64,000 nt of DNA, taken from positions 3,060,038-3,124,037 of the forward strand of contig CAVZMV010000002.1 of the NCBI GenBank assembly GCA_963776465.1, written 5' to 3'. The position numbers were made by a program, and so were the translations under genes. Below, piece by piece: positions 34,185 through 43,468 of this stretch. Within the stretch, counting starts at the first letter, position 1. Every line of letters begins with the position of its first letter. Source of the stretch: DASRHK01 sp963776465. Its GTDB lineage: Bacteria; Pseudomonadota; Gammaproteobacteria; Nevskiales; Nevskiaceae. Below the pieces are notes generated by a model. The model saw only the letters and a program-made list of their open reading frames with translations. It had not been told where the DNA came from and made no database searches.

Positions 34185-35171
34185 TCACGGCAGGCCCCAG
34201 CCCTTCTGCGCCGGCGGCGTCACCCAGCCCGCTGCGTAGTCCAGCCCACCGACGCGGTCGTTCTTGAGTAGCAGCGGCCCGTCGATGTCGACGTAGTCGC
34301 ACAGCTGCGCCAGGACGTGCGCCGGCGCCATGCTCATCGAGGTGCCGCCCATGCAGCCGACCATGAGGCCGAGCTTGCGCTCGCGCGCGGCGCGGGCGAT
34401 CGCGAGCCCTTCCGTCAATCCGCCGCACTTGTCGAGCTTGATGTTGATCATCTGGTAGCGGCGCGACGCCTGCTCCAACTCGCCCAGGTGCAGGCAGGAT
34501 TCGTCGCCGCACAGCGGTAGCGGCGCGCGATAACCCTCCAGCGCTTCGTCCTGTCCGCGCGGCAGCGGCTGCTCGATGAACTGCACGCCCAGCTGCGCGA
34601 GCGGCGCCGCGACTTCCTTCAGCTGCTCGAAGCTCCAGCCCTGGTTCGCATCGACGACCAGGCGCGCATCCGGGCGCGCCTTGCGGATCGCGGCGACGCG
34701 CTCGACCGGACGATCTCCATTGAGCTTGATCTTGAGCAGCGCATTGGAGGATTGCGACGCCTTGCGCGCCATGTCCTCGGGCTCGGGCTCCAGGCCAATG
34801 GTGAAGACGGTTTCCACTTTCTTCGGCGACACGCCGGCCAGCGCCCAGACCGACTTGCCGCTCTGCTTGGCTTCCAGGTCCCAGAGCGCGCTGTCCACCG
34901 CGTTTCGCGACCCGCCGGGCGGCAGCAGCTTCTGCAGCGCCTCGCGCGTCACGCCCTGCTCGATCGCGCCGCGCACGGATTCGATCTGCGCCGACATCGT
35001 CTCGCTGTTCTCCTTGGCGTAGTAAACGCCGAGCGCTTCACCGGTGCCGGAGTGCGCGCCGCTGCCGATCTCGCAGATCACGCAGTCGAAGTCGTTCCAG
35101 GTGTAGCCCGTGATGTGGAACGGGATCTTCGCGGCCCAGAGCTCGCGATGGATGGTGAGCTTGCGATTCAT
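34185..35171 (-). CDS. dgcA: N-acetyl-D-glutamate racemase / dipeptide epimerase (enolase superfamily)
   Basis: 328 residues of the muconate-lactonising/enolase superfamily, Ala-D/L-Glu-epimerase-like group. The catalytic pattern is present: KIK in LLKIKLNGDRP, metal ligands in VVDANQGW, FIEQPLPRGQ and CGDES, and the second base lysine in MINIKLDKCGG. The specificity loop GCMGGTSMSMAPAH is typical. It directly follows a DUF1611 gene with a 4-base overlap. That pair is the DgcN-DgcA pathway, in which D-glutamate is N-acetylated and the product racemised to N-acetyl-L-glutamate. A role on D-Glu-containing peptide fragments would fit the neighbouring peptidases. Confidence 0.85.
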   Translation of the reverse strand: MNRKLTIHRELWAAKIPFHITGYTWNDFDCVICEIGSGAHSGTGEALGVYYAKENSETMSAQIESVRGAIEQGVTREALQKLLPPGGSRNAVDSALWDLEAKQSGKSVWALAGVSPKKVETVFTIGLEPEPEDMARKASQSSNALLKIKLNGDRPVERVAAIRKARPDARLVVDANQGWSFEQLKEVAAPLAQLGVQFIEQPLPRGQDEALEGYRAPLPLCGDESCLHLGELEQASRRYQMINIKLDKCGGLTEGLAIARAARERKLGLMVGCMGGTSMSMAPAHVLAQLCDYVDIDGPLLLKNDRVGGLDYAAGWVTPPAQKGWGLP

Positions 35172-36187
35172 GCGTCAAGGATGCGCGAAACCACGCCCGC
35201 GAGCGAGGTCTTCAGCGGATCGAAGCACGGCAGCCCCAGCTCCTGCTCGGTGCTGCGCAGCAGCTTCTCGCGCGCGGCCTCGTCCAGCGTCGAGGTGTTG
35301 TAGCTGATGCCGACCATGCGCGCCTTCGGGTTCGTCAGGCGCGCGGCCTCGAGGTAGCGCTCGACGGCCAGCGGCAGCGACGGCGTCGGATAGTCCGGGA
35401 ACGCGTGGATGTGCGTGCGATGCGGATCGTGGCAGAGCACCATCGCGTCGGGCTGCGAGCCGTGCACGAGCCCGAGCGTCACGCCCGCATACGCCGGATG
35501 GAAGATCGAGCCCTGCCCTTCGACGACGTCCCAGTGATCGGGCGCGGCATCGGGCGACAGCGCCTCGGCGGCGCCAGCGCAGAAATCCGCGATCACGCAA
35601 TCCAGCGGCACGCCACTGCCGGCGATGAGGATGCCTGTTTGACCGGTGGCGCGGAAATCGGCGGACGCGCCGACTTCGCGCAGCGCGCGGGTCAGCGCCA
35701 GCGCCGTGTACTTCTTGCCGAGCGCGCAATCGGTGCCGACGGTGAGCAGGCGCTTGCCGGTGCGCTTGCGCCCCGTGGCCGTGGTCAGGCCCGCCGGCGG
35801 CGTACGCACGTCGACCAGGCGCACGCCGCGCGCAGCGGCGGCAGCGGCCAGTCCCGGCACGTCCGACAGCCGGCTATGCATGCCGCTCACCACGTCGAGG
35901 CCAGCCTCCACCGCCTGCAGCAGGCTCGGGATCCAGGTCGGCTGCACACGGCCGCCAACCGGCGCGATGCCGATAACCAGCGAGCCGGCGCCGCGCGCCG
36001 CCGCCTCAGCCGGGGTCATGTCCGGCAGGGTGAGCGTCACCCCGCACCCGGGCAGGCGCATCTGGCCCAGGCACGACTCCGCGGTCCAGTCGCGCAGGCC
36101 GAAGGCCGTCTTGGCGTCCGAGGCTGCCGCGACCTCGCCGAGGAACAGCAGGTAGGGCTTGCGCACGGAAACGGTCACGGTGGACAC
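35168..36187 (-). CDS. dgcN: DUF1611-family N-acetyltransferase DgcN
   Basis: 339 residues. The N-terminal part (KPYLLFLGEVAAASDAKTAF, GLRDWTAESCLGQMRLPGC) and a P-loop-like segment (LLTVGTDCALGKKYTALALT) are characteristic of DUF1611 proteins, now known as DgcN, which acetylates D-glutamate. VEGQGSIFHPAYAGVTLGLV and ISYNTSTLDEAAREKL are further family blocks. It is cytoplasmic and forms a two-gene operon with dgcA (ATGA overlap). GTG at 36187 gives a family-like start; no good Shine-Dalgarno is visible. Older annotations call such proteins EBNA-1 nuclear protein homologues or NAD-epimerase-like, which is not supported. Confidence 0.85.
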   Translation of the reverse strand: MSTVTVSVRKPYLLFLGEVAAASDAKTAFGLRDWTAESCLGQMRLPGCGVTLTLPDMTPAEAAARGAGSLVIGIAPVGGRVQPTWIPSLLQAVEAGLDVVSGMHSRLSDVPGLAAAAAARGVRLVDVRTPPAGLTTATGRKRTGKRLLTVGTDCALGKKYTALALTRALREVGASADFRATGQTGILIAGSGVPLDCVIADFCAGAAEALSPDAAPDHWDVVEGQGSIFHPAYAGVTLGLVHGSQPDAMVLCHDPHRTHIHAFPDYPTPSLPLAVERYLEAARLTNPKARMVGISYNTSTLDEAAREKLLRSTEQELGLPCFDPLKTSLAGVVSRILDA

Positions 36188-36279
36188 GGCTCTAGTCTCG
36201 TCGGGGTTCCAGGTGCGCAGTAGACCAATCCGGGGGTGGCCGGCGCATCGGTAGAAACGCGTGATGAGGGATGGATTCG

Positions 36280-36318
36280 TCCCCTCTCCCCTTGTGGGAG
36301 AGGGCCAGGGAGAGGGGT
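36280..36318. repeat. CCCCTCTCCC-type palindromic repeat
   Basis: CCCCTCTCCCCTTGTGGGAG and AGGGCCAGGGAGAGGGG form a stem-loop unit of the same family as those inside icmF and at 37919-38040. It lies in the 204-bp gap between dgcN and the serine hydrolase gene; the remainder of that gap holds no recognisable feature. Confidence 0.8.
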
Positions 36319-36391
36319 ATTCTTGCTATTGGACGAAACCGCTCCGATTGCGATCATCACCGCCACAAAACCATCAAGGGGTCGAGAAACC

Positions 36392-37909
36392 GTGATTTCA
36401 CCCGTTTGGCGTCACCTTCTGGGCGCAGCCGTGACCGCGCTCGCCCTCGCGGCCTGTGGCGGAAGCGGAAACACGACTCCGGCCCAATCCGGCGACGTCG
36501 AGACCCCGGGCGACACCGAGAACCCGCCGCCAGAACCGCCGAATGAAGGCGTGATCACCGCCCAGGAGCTGCTGCACGTGGTCGAGCGCAGCGGCCTTGA
36601 GTCGCTGCCAACCGATCCTGCCGCGGCGCTCGTGTCGATCCTGACTTACCCCGGCGGGCTCGGCGACGTCATCGCCATGCATCTGGGCCGCTACTACCCG
36701 ACCCCGGACGAGCTGACCCCTGGCGTCGGACCGCTGACGGACCTGCTGCAGGCGCGCGCGAACTTGCTGCTGAGCGGCAATCAGGCTCAGCGAAACATCG
36801 AGGACGCGATGGACGCCGAAGTAGCCGTCCTGATGCTGCCGGTGGATGCGACGACGGTCATCGTCATCCTGCCGACCAAGGTCGTCGAGAACGATCCTGC
36901 CGCCGCGCCGCTGCCCGAGGCGAAGGAGGACCTGAGCCAGCTCACCTACGAGATCAACGGCCACACGCGCACCATCGAGCAATACATGCAGAGCGGATCC
37001 ACCAACGCGATCGCGCTCGCGCACAACGGCCAGTTCATCTACGAGGCCTATCAGAACGGCTTCAACGCCAACACCCGCCACCACATGTGGTCGGTGACGA
37101 AGTCGGTCACGACCTCGCTGGTCGGCATCGCCGTCGGCGAAGGGCTCGTCAACATCCACGATCCGATCAAGACGTACATCCCCGAGGCGGAAGGCACCGT
37201 CTGGGAAGACACCACCGTCGAAGACATCCTGCAGATGGAGTCCGGCACCTTCTGGATCGACGTGCCGGTGCATCAGCCCGAAGAGCTCGTCCTGATGGGC
37301 GCCGACTTCCACTCCAACGGCCTCTACGGGATGACGCGCGACGAGTACCTGCTGCGGCTGACGCGCGTCGCGCCGCCAGGCGAGTTCTACCGCTACAACA
37401 GCGGCGATGCGCAGATGATGGCGTGGCTGCTCGAGAACGTTTACCAGAAGCCTTACTGGCAAATCCTCTCGGAAAAGATCTGGCGGCCCGCGGGCATGCA
37501 GCACGACGCGCTGGTCATGCACGACCGCCTGGAGAACACCTTCGCCTCGATGGGCCTGATGGCCACGGCGCGCGACATGCTTCGCTTCGGCGAGCTGCAC
37601 CGCAACGGCGGACGCAGCACCGATGGCCGGCAGATCATCCCCGCGGACTGGGTCCGGATGTCACACAACTACGACAAGGAAACCGGCGGCGGCCCGCGCG
37701 GCTACATGTGGCCCTGGTGGGGCGAGAACGTCGAGGCCGGCAACTACACCGCCGAGGGTTACGGCCACCAGCTCGTCATGGTGTCGCCGTCCCTGCACAT
37801 GGTCGGCGTGCGTTTCGGCAACGATCCCGTCGACTCCATCGCGCAGAAGGAGTGGGAAGCCGTGCTGACGGCGGTGGGGAATTATCTGGAGGGTGGTGGG
37901 GTGAAGTAA
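36392..37909 (+). CDS. Beta-lactamase-family serine hydrolase, lipoprotein
   Basis: 505 residues from GTG 36392. A lipoprotein signal ends LALAAC-GGSG, so the enzyme is anchored in the envelope, unlike the cytoplasmic S12 protein at 30070. The catalytic motif S-x-x-K is SVTK in HHMWSVTKSVTTSLVGIAVG, with a YNS tyrosine motif in EFYRYNSGDAQMMAWLLENV and a C-terminal YGHQLVMVSPSLHMV in the place of the KTG box. Between residues 50 and 190 is a helical region of unknown role. Class-C-like esterases and D-peptidases share this layout. It lies downstream of a repeat, divergent from dgcN, and could trim peptides in the periplasm. Confidence 0.87.
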   Translation: MISPVWRHLLGAAVTALALAACGGSGNTTPAQSGDVETPGDTENPPPEPPNEGVITAQELLHVVERSGLESLPTDPAAALVSILTYPGGLGDVIAMHLGRYYPTPDELTPGVGPLTDLLQARANLLLSGNQAQRNIEDAMDAEVAVLMLPVDATTVIVILPTKVVENDPAAAPLPEAKEDLSQLTYEINGHTRTIEQYMQSGSTNAIALAHNGQFIYEAYQNGFNANTRHHMWSVTKSVTTSLVGIAVGEGLVNIHDPIKTYIPEAEGTVWEDTTVEDILQMESGTFWIDVPVHQPEELVLMGADFHSNGLYGMTRDEYLLRLTRVAPPGEFYRYNSGDAQMMAWLLENVYQKPYWQILSEKIWRPAGMQHDALVMHDRLENTFASMGLMATARDMLRFGELHRNGGRSTDGRQIIPADWVRMSHNYDKETGGGPRGYMWPWWGENVEAGNYTAEGYGHQLVMVSPSLHMVGVRFGNDPVDSIAQKEWEAVLTAVGNYLEGGGVK

Positions 37910-38228
37910 GGTGCGGATCCCTCCCCCGCTTGCGGGGGAGGGTCAGGGAGGGGGCGATTTGGTCGGGCGCGCAACGCGCCCCACTTGTCCCCTCTCCCCT
38001 CGCGGGAGAGGGTGTCCCGAAGGGCCGGGAGAGGGGCGCACGGTCCGTTCGCTGGACCTCGCGCTCCGCGGTAATGACTTAGCTTGTTGAGCGCAGAGCA
38101 GGCCGAGAGAGAGTCTTCGCGCCCGGCTAACGGAGTCCGCGTTAGGGATGCAACGCTTCGCTATAAAAGCAGGCCGGCTGTATATCTGTCCGCCATAATT
38201 GCCCAAGGCAGAACCTCGGGGAGAAGCA
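37910..38228. repeat. 319-bp intergenic region with two CCCCTCTCCC-type repeats and an AT-richer promoter area
   Basis: Positions 37919-38040 hold two long palindromic units (CTCCCCCGCTTGCGGGGGAG and CCCTCTCCCCTCGCGGGAGA with partners). The remainder, 38041-38228, marks the transition to AT-richer DNA, with TATAAA near 38161 and ATAAT near 38194 as possible -10 boxes, and a GGGGAG ribosome binding site just before ATG 38229. No tRNA or attachment site is recognisable. Confidence 0.7.
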
Positions 38229-40730
38229 ATGAAAGGATGGAATCAGGATACCGCGCTCGCGCGCTTCCGGAAGCTGCCTTCAACTTACGGAGATCTCTCC
38301 GAGGCAGACACAAGAGCAAAGATCATAGATGTCATTCTTCGCGAAGTACTCGGTTGGCAAGAGGAGAACATTAAGAGAGAAGAGAGATGCCTCGAGACCG
38401 GAACATTCATCGACTACAAGCTCATCACCAATGTCCCTCACATCATCATCGAAGCAAAGAAGAATGGATTCGATTTCGAACTCCCAAAGGGTTCCTCTCA
38501 TCGCGAGTACAAGATTGGCGGAGTCCTCCAAACTTCCCGTGACTTAGTCGCTGCAATGGTGCAAGCCCGTGACTACGCAGTTTCAAAGGGCATTGTCTTT
38601 TGCGTTGTTACCAACGGTTCCGACTTTGTTTTCTTTCGTGCACAAAATCAGCTTGGCATTGATTGGACTGAACACGTCGCTGTCCTTTTCCGGGGGCTGT
38701 CCGACATCGAAAGCAACTTCGACCTGTTCTGCCAGCTCTTGTCCAAAGACTCTATTGAGCGAGGCGCGCTGCCGCGCGCACTTCCCGTTTCCAGAGACAC
38801 CGAGCAGGACGCAGCTCGGTTCCGCAATCTCGACCCAAGCCATCTTGCGAAGCCACGAACTAAGGATCGCAACAAGCTTTTCCCCTACTTGGGCGACATC
38901 GTCTATCGAGTCTTTCAAGATCTTGCGCGCGAAGATTCAGACTCAGAGATCTTGGAACATTGCTATGTCGAGACCCCGCGCAAAACCGGGCCCCAGCCAT
39001 ATCTAGATAGAGCCGCACTCCCTTTATCCGTCAACAAGAAGGATGCCGGAGAGTTTCAAACCAGAGTGGTGTCCGCGCTGACAGCAGGGAAGAAAGAGCG
39101 GGCAGAAGTTATCCTTCTACTAGGAAGCGTTGGCGTTGGCAAAAGCACTTTTATCCAACGATTCCGCAAAGTTCTCGCCAAAGGCGATATCGACAAGAAT
39201 GGCATATGGGTGTACTTCAACTTCAAGAAATTTAGCGACACCGGCGAATCGCTAAACGGTTTCATCGATGGGCAGATTGAAGACTCGCTTAGCAAGGATT
39301 ACAAAGATCTGCCTCTTTTCGAGTGACCATTCATTAGGCAAGTCTTCCACTCTGAATACGAGCGGCTAAAACGCGGAACGCTGGCCCCGGTCTTCCAACG
39401 CAATCCGGCGGAGTTCGAAGAGTTATTCGCCAAACGTATTGATGAGGAAACCAAGCTTCGAAGGGGCGAGTATCTGCTTCGCACCTTGCAAACTGCTTCG
39501 CGTCAGCTGAACAAAAGTGTGTTTTTGGTTTTTGACAACGCGGACCAACTACCGCCGAGCACTCAGAACGAAATCTTTCTGGTCGCGCAGAAATTGGCCG
39601 AGAGCCTGCATTGCTATGCACTCATTGCGATGCGCGAGGAAAGCTACTGGAAGAATCGGGATTCCGGACCGCTCAACGCTTTTCACACGACGGCGTACCA
39701 CGTCCAGCCAGCCAGCTTCAATCAAGTACTAGCTAAGCGATTCCAGTATGTAAAACATTTGATTGACGAACGAGGCTTGGTCTCTCCTGGCGATCTGGAC
39801 ATTACAAACGAAGGATTGAAGTCTGTCTTCGACCGATTGGTGCAGACTCTTCTTGGCGAAGATCGAAGGTACATCACCCTCATCGAAGCGACGGCAGCCG
39901 GCGACACGCGCCGGGCTCTCGATACGGTGGCCGCCTTCCTTACGTCGGGCCACACGAACATTGACGCCATCCTGGCAGACGAACAGAAGGCCTCACCGGC
40001 TAGGTTCCCAGTGCCTTTTCACGAATTTCTACATGCCATCATGCTGCGCGATCACGAGAGATATTCAGAGACCCTGAGCGACATCCTGAATATCTTTCAG
40101 GTTACTGGTTCCACCGACGCAAGCAATTTCAATAGGGTTGCGGTGCTGGGCCGAGTCCTCAAAGCCAAGAACGACAAATCGGAAGTAGGCAATGGGTTCG
40201 TCGCCATTGAGACAGTTGTTACTGACTGCCACGTGAGTGGACTACTCCCAGAAACAACGATGGCAGTTCTCACGCTGCTTATCTCACGGCGACTGATAGA
40301 AACTGAGACAACGATTCGAGATGAAATTGCGCCGAGCAGATACGTCCGCGCGACCGTATCCGGAGAGTTCTACCTGAGCGTTCTTGCCAAGGAGTTCGAA
40401 TACCTAGATTCAATCCTGCCTGATACCCCGATAGGTAGAGGGAAAGCATTTAAGCGGCTTTCTAAGCTTTTCCACGAACTTGGACCTCTATCGAGCGAGA
40501 ACCCCTGGGTTCGACTTGAACGCGTTAAGACTCGGCTCGATTTGTGCGATGAATTCATCAATTACTTAACGACCGAATTCACGAACTGCGCATTCAGGAG
40601 CGAGAAGGACAAATTTGATGTCGCAGCTACAACTCTAATCCCCGCAATACGGACGGCGTTCGACGCTACGAGACCTTTGATCGCTGCGCGAGCTGAGCGA
40701 CTGCTGGGACGAAAAATAAAACAGTCGTAG
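38229..40730 (+). pseudogene. PD-(D/E)XK nuclease / P-loop NTPase (STAND-like), interrupted by an in-frame TGA at 39324
   Basis: The reading frame runs 834 codons in a single frame with one internal TGA (codon 366, 39324-39326, between DLPLFE and PFIRQVFHSEYERL). Residues 1-150 resemble type I restriction HsdR N-domains, with a PD-(D/E)XK core: D62 in TFIDYKLITNVPH, E75 and K77 in IIIEAKK. Walker A GSVGVGKS is at 299-306, a Walker B-like FLVFDNADQL at about 432-441, and a winged-helix-like segment follows (LTLLISRRLIETETTIRDEI). The DNA is visibly AT-richer and uses codons (TCA, ATA, AGA) rare in the neighbours, suggesting horizontal transfer. Antiphage defence is plausible but unproven. If the stop is real, the product is a 365-aa nuclease/Walker A fragment. 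Confidence 0.75.
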
Positions 40731-40824
40731 TGCTGACGTTACGCGCGAATGCATTGGGCAGGGGTCAAGCAGCTGGTTCCGACAGCAAGAGAGATCAGAG
40801 CACGGGTATCCGGAGATATTGACG

Positions 40825-42249
40825 ATGTCAGAGCAGCAGACAACCCCCACCCGCCTCCACGCCTTCCGCGCCGACGCCCTCGCCGACCACGACGCGGTCG
40901 CGATCGCAGACCTGATCCGCCGCGGCGAGATCAGCGCGACAGAGGCCTGCGAAGCGGCGATCGCCCGCGCGCAGTCTGTGGAGGCGCTCGGCGGCGTGCA
41001 GTTCGCCGCGTTCGAAACTGCGCTAACCCAGGCGAAGCAGCCCAAGCCTGGCGTGTTCTCAGGCGTGCCGACCTTCGTCAAGGACAACGTCGACGTCGCG
41101 GGCATGCCGACCTGTCACGGATCGCTCGCGGTGCCGCATCACCTGGCGGCGCGCGATGGCGCGTTCGCGCATCAGTACCTGTCGCAGGGATTCGTCGTGC
41201 TGGGCAAGAGCCGGCTGCCGGAGTTCGGCTTCAACGCCTCGACCGAGTTCATGAGCGGCGATCGGCCCACGCGCAATCCCTGGAACACGGCCTACTCCAG
41301 CGGCGCCTCGTCCGGAGGCGCGGCGGCGTTGGTCGCTGCGGGCGTAGTGCCGATTGCGCACGCCAACGACGGCGGCGGCTCGATCCGCATTCCCGCGGCG
41401 TGCTGCGGCCTGGTGGGCCTGAAGCCCACGCGCGGGCGCTTCATCGACGGCGAGCAGTCGCGCAGCCTGCCGGTGAACATCATTTCCGAGGGCGTGGTCA
41501 CGCGCAGCGTGCGCGACACCGCGCACTTCTACGCCGGCATGGAGCAGACCTGGCGCAACGAGCGCCTGCCCGCGATGGGCCTGGTCGAGGGTCCGGGCAC
41601 CAAGCGTCTGCGCATTGGCCTGGTCTATGACTCCATCACCGGTCATCCGATCGACGCCGCCACGCGCGCGGCGGTCGAGCGCACGGCCAAGCTGCTCGAA
41701 GGCGCGGGCCATCGCCTGGAGCCGATGCCGCTCACCGTCACGCCGAGCTTCGCCGAGGACTTCGCGCTGTATTGGGGCCTGCTCGCGTTCTCGGTCTCGC
41801 GCTTCGGCAAGAAGGTCATCCATCCGTCCTTCGACGCGACGCAGATCGACAACCTGAGCCGCGGGCTCGCGGCCATGTTCCTGCGCCGCATCGCCTGCAC
41901 GCCGATGATGCTGTGGCGTCTGTCGCGATCCAGGCAGCACTACGCGGAGATCTTCAAGGAATACGACGCGGTGCTGACGCCGGTGCTGGCGCACGCGCCG
42001 CCCAAGCTCGGCTACCTGTCGCCCAGCCAGTCCTTCGAGGAGCTGTTCGAGCGCCTGCGCCGCTACGTCGCGTTCACGCCGCTGAACAACGCCGCCGGCA
42101 GTCCGGCGATCTCGCTGCCGATGGGCGAAAGCCCCGAGGGCGTGCCGGTCGGCGTGCACCTCATGGCCGCGCACGGCGCAGAGCGCACGCTGCTGGAGCT
42201 CGCGTTCGAGCTGGAGCAGGCACGGCCCTTCCGGCGCATCAACGCGTAG
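40825..42249 (+). CDS. Amidase (amidase-signature family)
   Basis: 474 residues. The Ser-cisSer-Lys triad is visible: Lys in FVKDNVDVAGMPT, and the signature SSGASSGGAAALVAAGVVPI followed by DGGGSIRIPAACCGLVGLKP. It hydrolyses C-N bonds of amides, in the group that includes 6-aminohexanoate cyclic dimer hydrolase-like and Glu-tRNA-amidotransferase-like proteins. No signal peptide is present. ATG 40825 has a GGAG site nine bases upstream. It returns to the high-GC composition after the AT-rich gene. Its last 11 bases overlap the end of the convergent S41 peptidase gene. The substrate is unknown. Confidence 0.9.
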   Translation: MSEQQTTPTRLHAFRADALADHDAVAIADLIRRGEISATEACEAAIARAQSVEALGGVQFAAFETALTQAKQPKPGVFSGVPTFVKDNVDVAGMPTCHGSLAVPHHLAARDGAFAHQYLSQGFVVLGKSRLPEFGFNASTEFMSGDRPTRNPWNTAYSSGASSGGAAALVAAGVVPIAHANDGGGSIRIPAACCGLVGLKPTRGRFIDGEQSRSLPVNIISEGVVTRSVRDTAHFYAGMEQTWRNERLPAMGLVEGPGTKRLRIGLVYDSITGHPIDAATRAAVERTAKLLEGAGHRLEPMPLTVTPSFAEDFALYWGLLAFSVSRFGKKVIHPSFDATQIDNLSRGLAAMFLRRIACTPMMLWRLSRSRQHYAEIFKEYDAVLTPVLAHAPPKLGYLSPSQSFEELFERLRRYVAFTPLNNAAGSPAISLPMGESPEGVPVGVHLMAAHGAERTLLELAFELEQARPFRRINA

Positions 42250-43468
42250 TCAGCGCCTTTGTCGCTGCTTCGAGCGCAGGGTCCGTAACGCCTGGATCCT
42301 CGGCCGGCTCGACGAGATGGGTCGGCGCGAAGGCTTCGCGAGGCGTGCCATTGACGTGGTACAGCCGCTCGGCCGGCAGGTTCATCGCGATACCTGTGTT
42401 CGGCAAGGTGATCGTGTACGTCGCGCCCCGCAGGCCTGCCATCGCCGTCCCGAAGGTCTGGCACTGCGTCGTGGCATCGAGGCCGATCGCCATGCCCTCG
42501 CCCATGCTTCCGGTCCAATGGCCCACCAGCACGGCGATCGGTCTGCCGAATTGGAAGTCGCCTCGCGGTGTCACCAGCTCCAGCCAGCTGCGCCTGACAC
42601 CGGTGTCCCGCTCCTCAGATGGCAGGACGTGCTTCTGATAGGCGACCTCCCGCGTCACGAAACGACCGAGGATGCCCCGCGCAACGCTGGTGTTTCCGCC
42701 GCTAGGCGTATCACGAAGGTCCAGGATCAACGCAGGCGCGTCCCGTAATCGCGCGAGCGCTTCTTCGACAGCGCCGATCGTGGCGATGTCTCCGAGAGAG
42801 TCGTTGAACCGGATGTAGCCGATCCCCGACGGCAGCAGCGATGAGGTCACGGGGCTGCGTGCAGGCGCTGGATATTGATCGCGCGCATCCAGTTTCACCT
42901 TGCGGCGAACGCCAGCGCGTGACACCTCCAGCTCGCGCGCCGCACCGTGGGTCCCGGCGAGGACGGAGCGCAACGCCCAGTCGCGCGCAGCGGCCGTCGA
43001 ATGCGGGTAGCTGCGCCCCATCCGAGCATCCACCGCTTGCTCGATCGCAACACCATTCAGAGCCAGGACCTGGTCTCCGGGATGCAGAGCGGCGGCCGCA
43101 TCGGAGCCGGCGCGCACGTCCACGACGAACGCCTTGGCATCGCGCCATTCGGCCCACAGGTCCGTGCCGGAGGGAACCAGACGGTAGGACGTCGGGGTGT
43201 TGGTGTTCAGTTGCGCGTGCGGATCGTAGAGCTCGTCGACGACGTGCTCCATCAGGCGCACGAACTCGCGCTTGTCCCGGACCGCGGTGAGATCGGCTTT
43301 GTAGAGCGCGGGAATGTCGCGCCAGCGCGTTGCCTTGACGTCGAAATATGCGTACGTCGAGGCGATCTGCTCGACCGCATACCGAAAGTCGCTTTCGAAA
43401 TGGGACGACGGCAGCGGAGCCGTGGCGGCGATCAGCAATGTGCAGGCGATCGCCACCGCCCGTTTCAC
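42239..43468 (-). CDS. S41-family (C-terminal processing type) peptidase, exported
   Basis: 409 residues from GTG 43468, which overlaps the stop of the ceramidase gene by four bases. The signal peptide is MKRAVAIACTLLIAATAPLP. Residues about 20-110 are helical, followed by a PDZ-like part (KAFVVDVRAGSDAAAALHPG, DQVLALNGVAIEQAVD) and the S41 core (IGYIRFNDSLGD; LILDLRDTPSGGNTSVARGI). The catalytic serine is expected in HWTGSMGEGMAIGLDA. It acts in the periplasm, probably degrading peptides. It is the third gene of the desaturase-ceramidase-S41 operon. Confidence 0.88.
   Translation of the reverse strand: MKRAVAIACTLLIAATAPLPSSHFESDFRYAVEQIASTYAYFDVKATRWRDIPALYKADLTAVRDKREFVRLMEHVVDELYDPHAQLNTNTPTSYRLVPSGTDLWAEWRDAKAFVVDVRAGSDAAAALHPGDQVLALNGVAIEQAVDARMGRSYPHSTAAARDWALRSVLAGTHGAARELEVSRAGVRRKVKLDARDQYPAPARSPVTSSLLPSGIGYIRFNDSLGDIATIGAVEEALARLRDAPALILDLRDTPSGGNTSVARGILGRFVTREVAYQKHVLPSEERDTGVRRSWLELVTPRGDFQFGRPIAVLVGHWTGSMGEGMAIGLDATTQCQTFGTAMAGLRGATYTITLPNTGIAMNLPAERLYHVNGTPREAFAPTHLVEPAEDPGVTDPALEAATKALTTR

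Noticed and set aside
36168..36391. Possible attachment site or tRNA near the repeats flanking the AT-rich nuclease gene
   Set aside because: No tRNA fold, integrase gene or direct repeats bounding 38229-40730 were found on reading the sequence.
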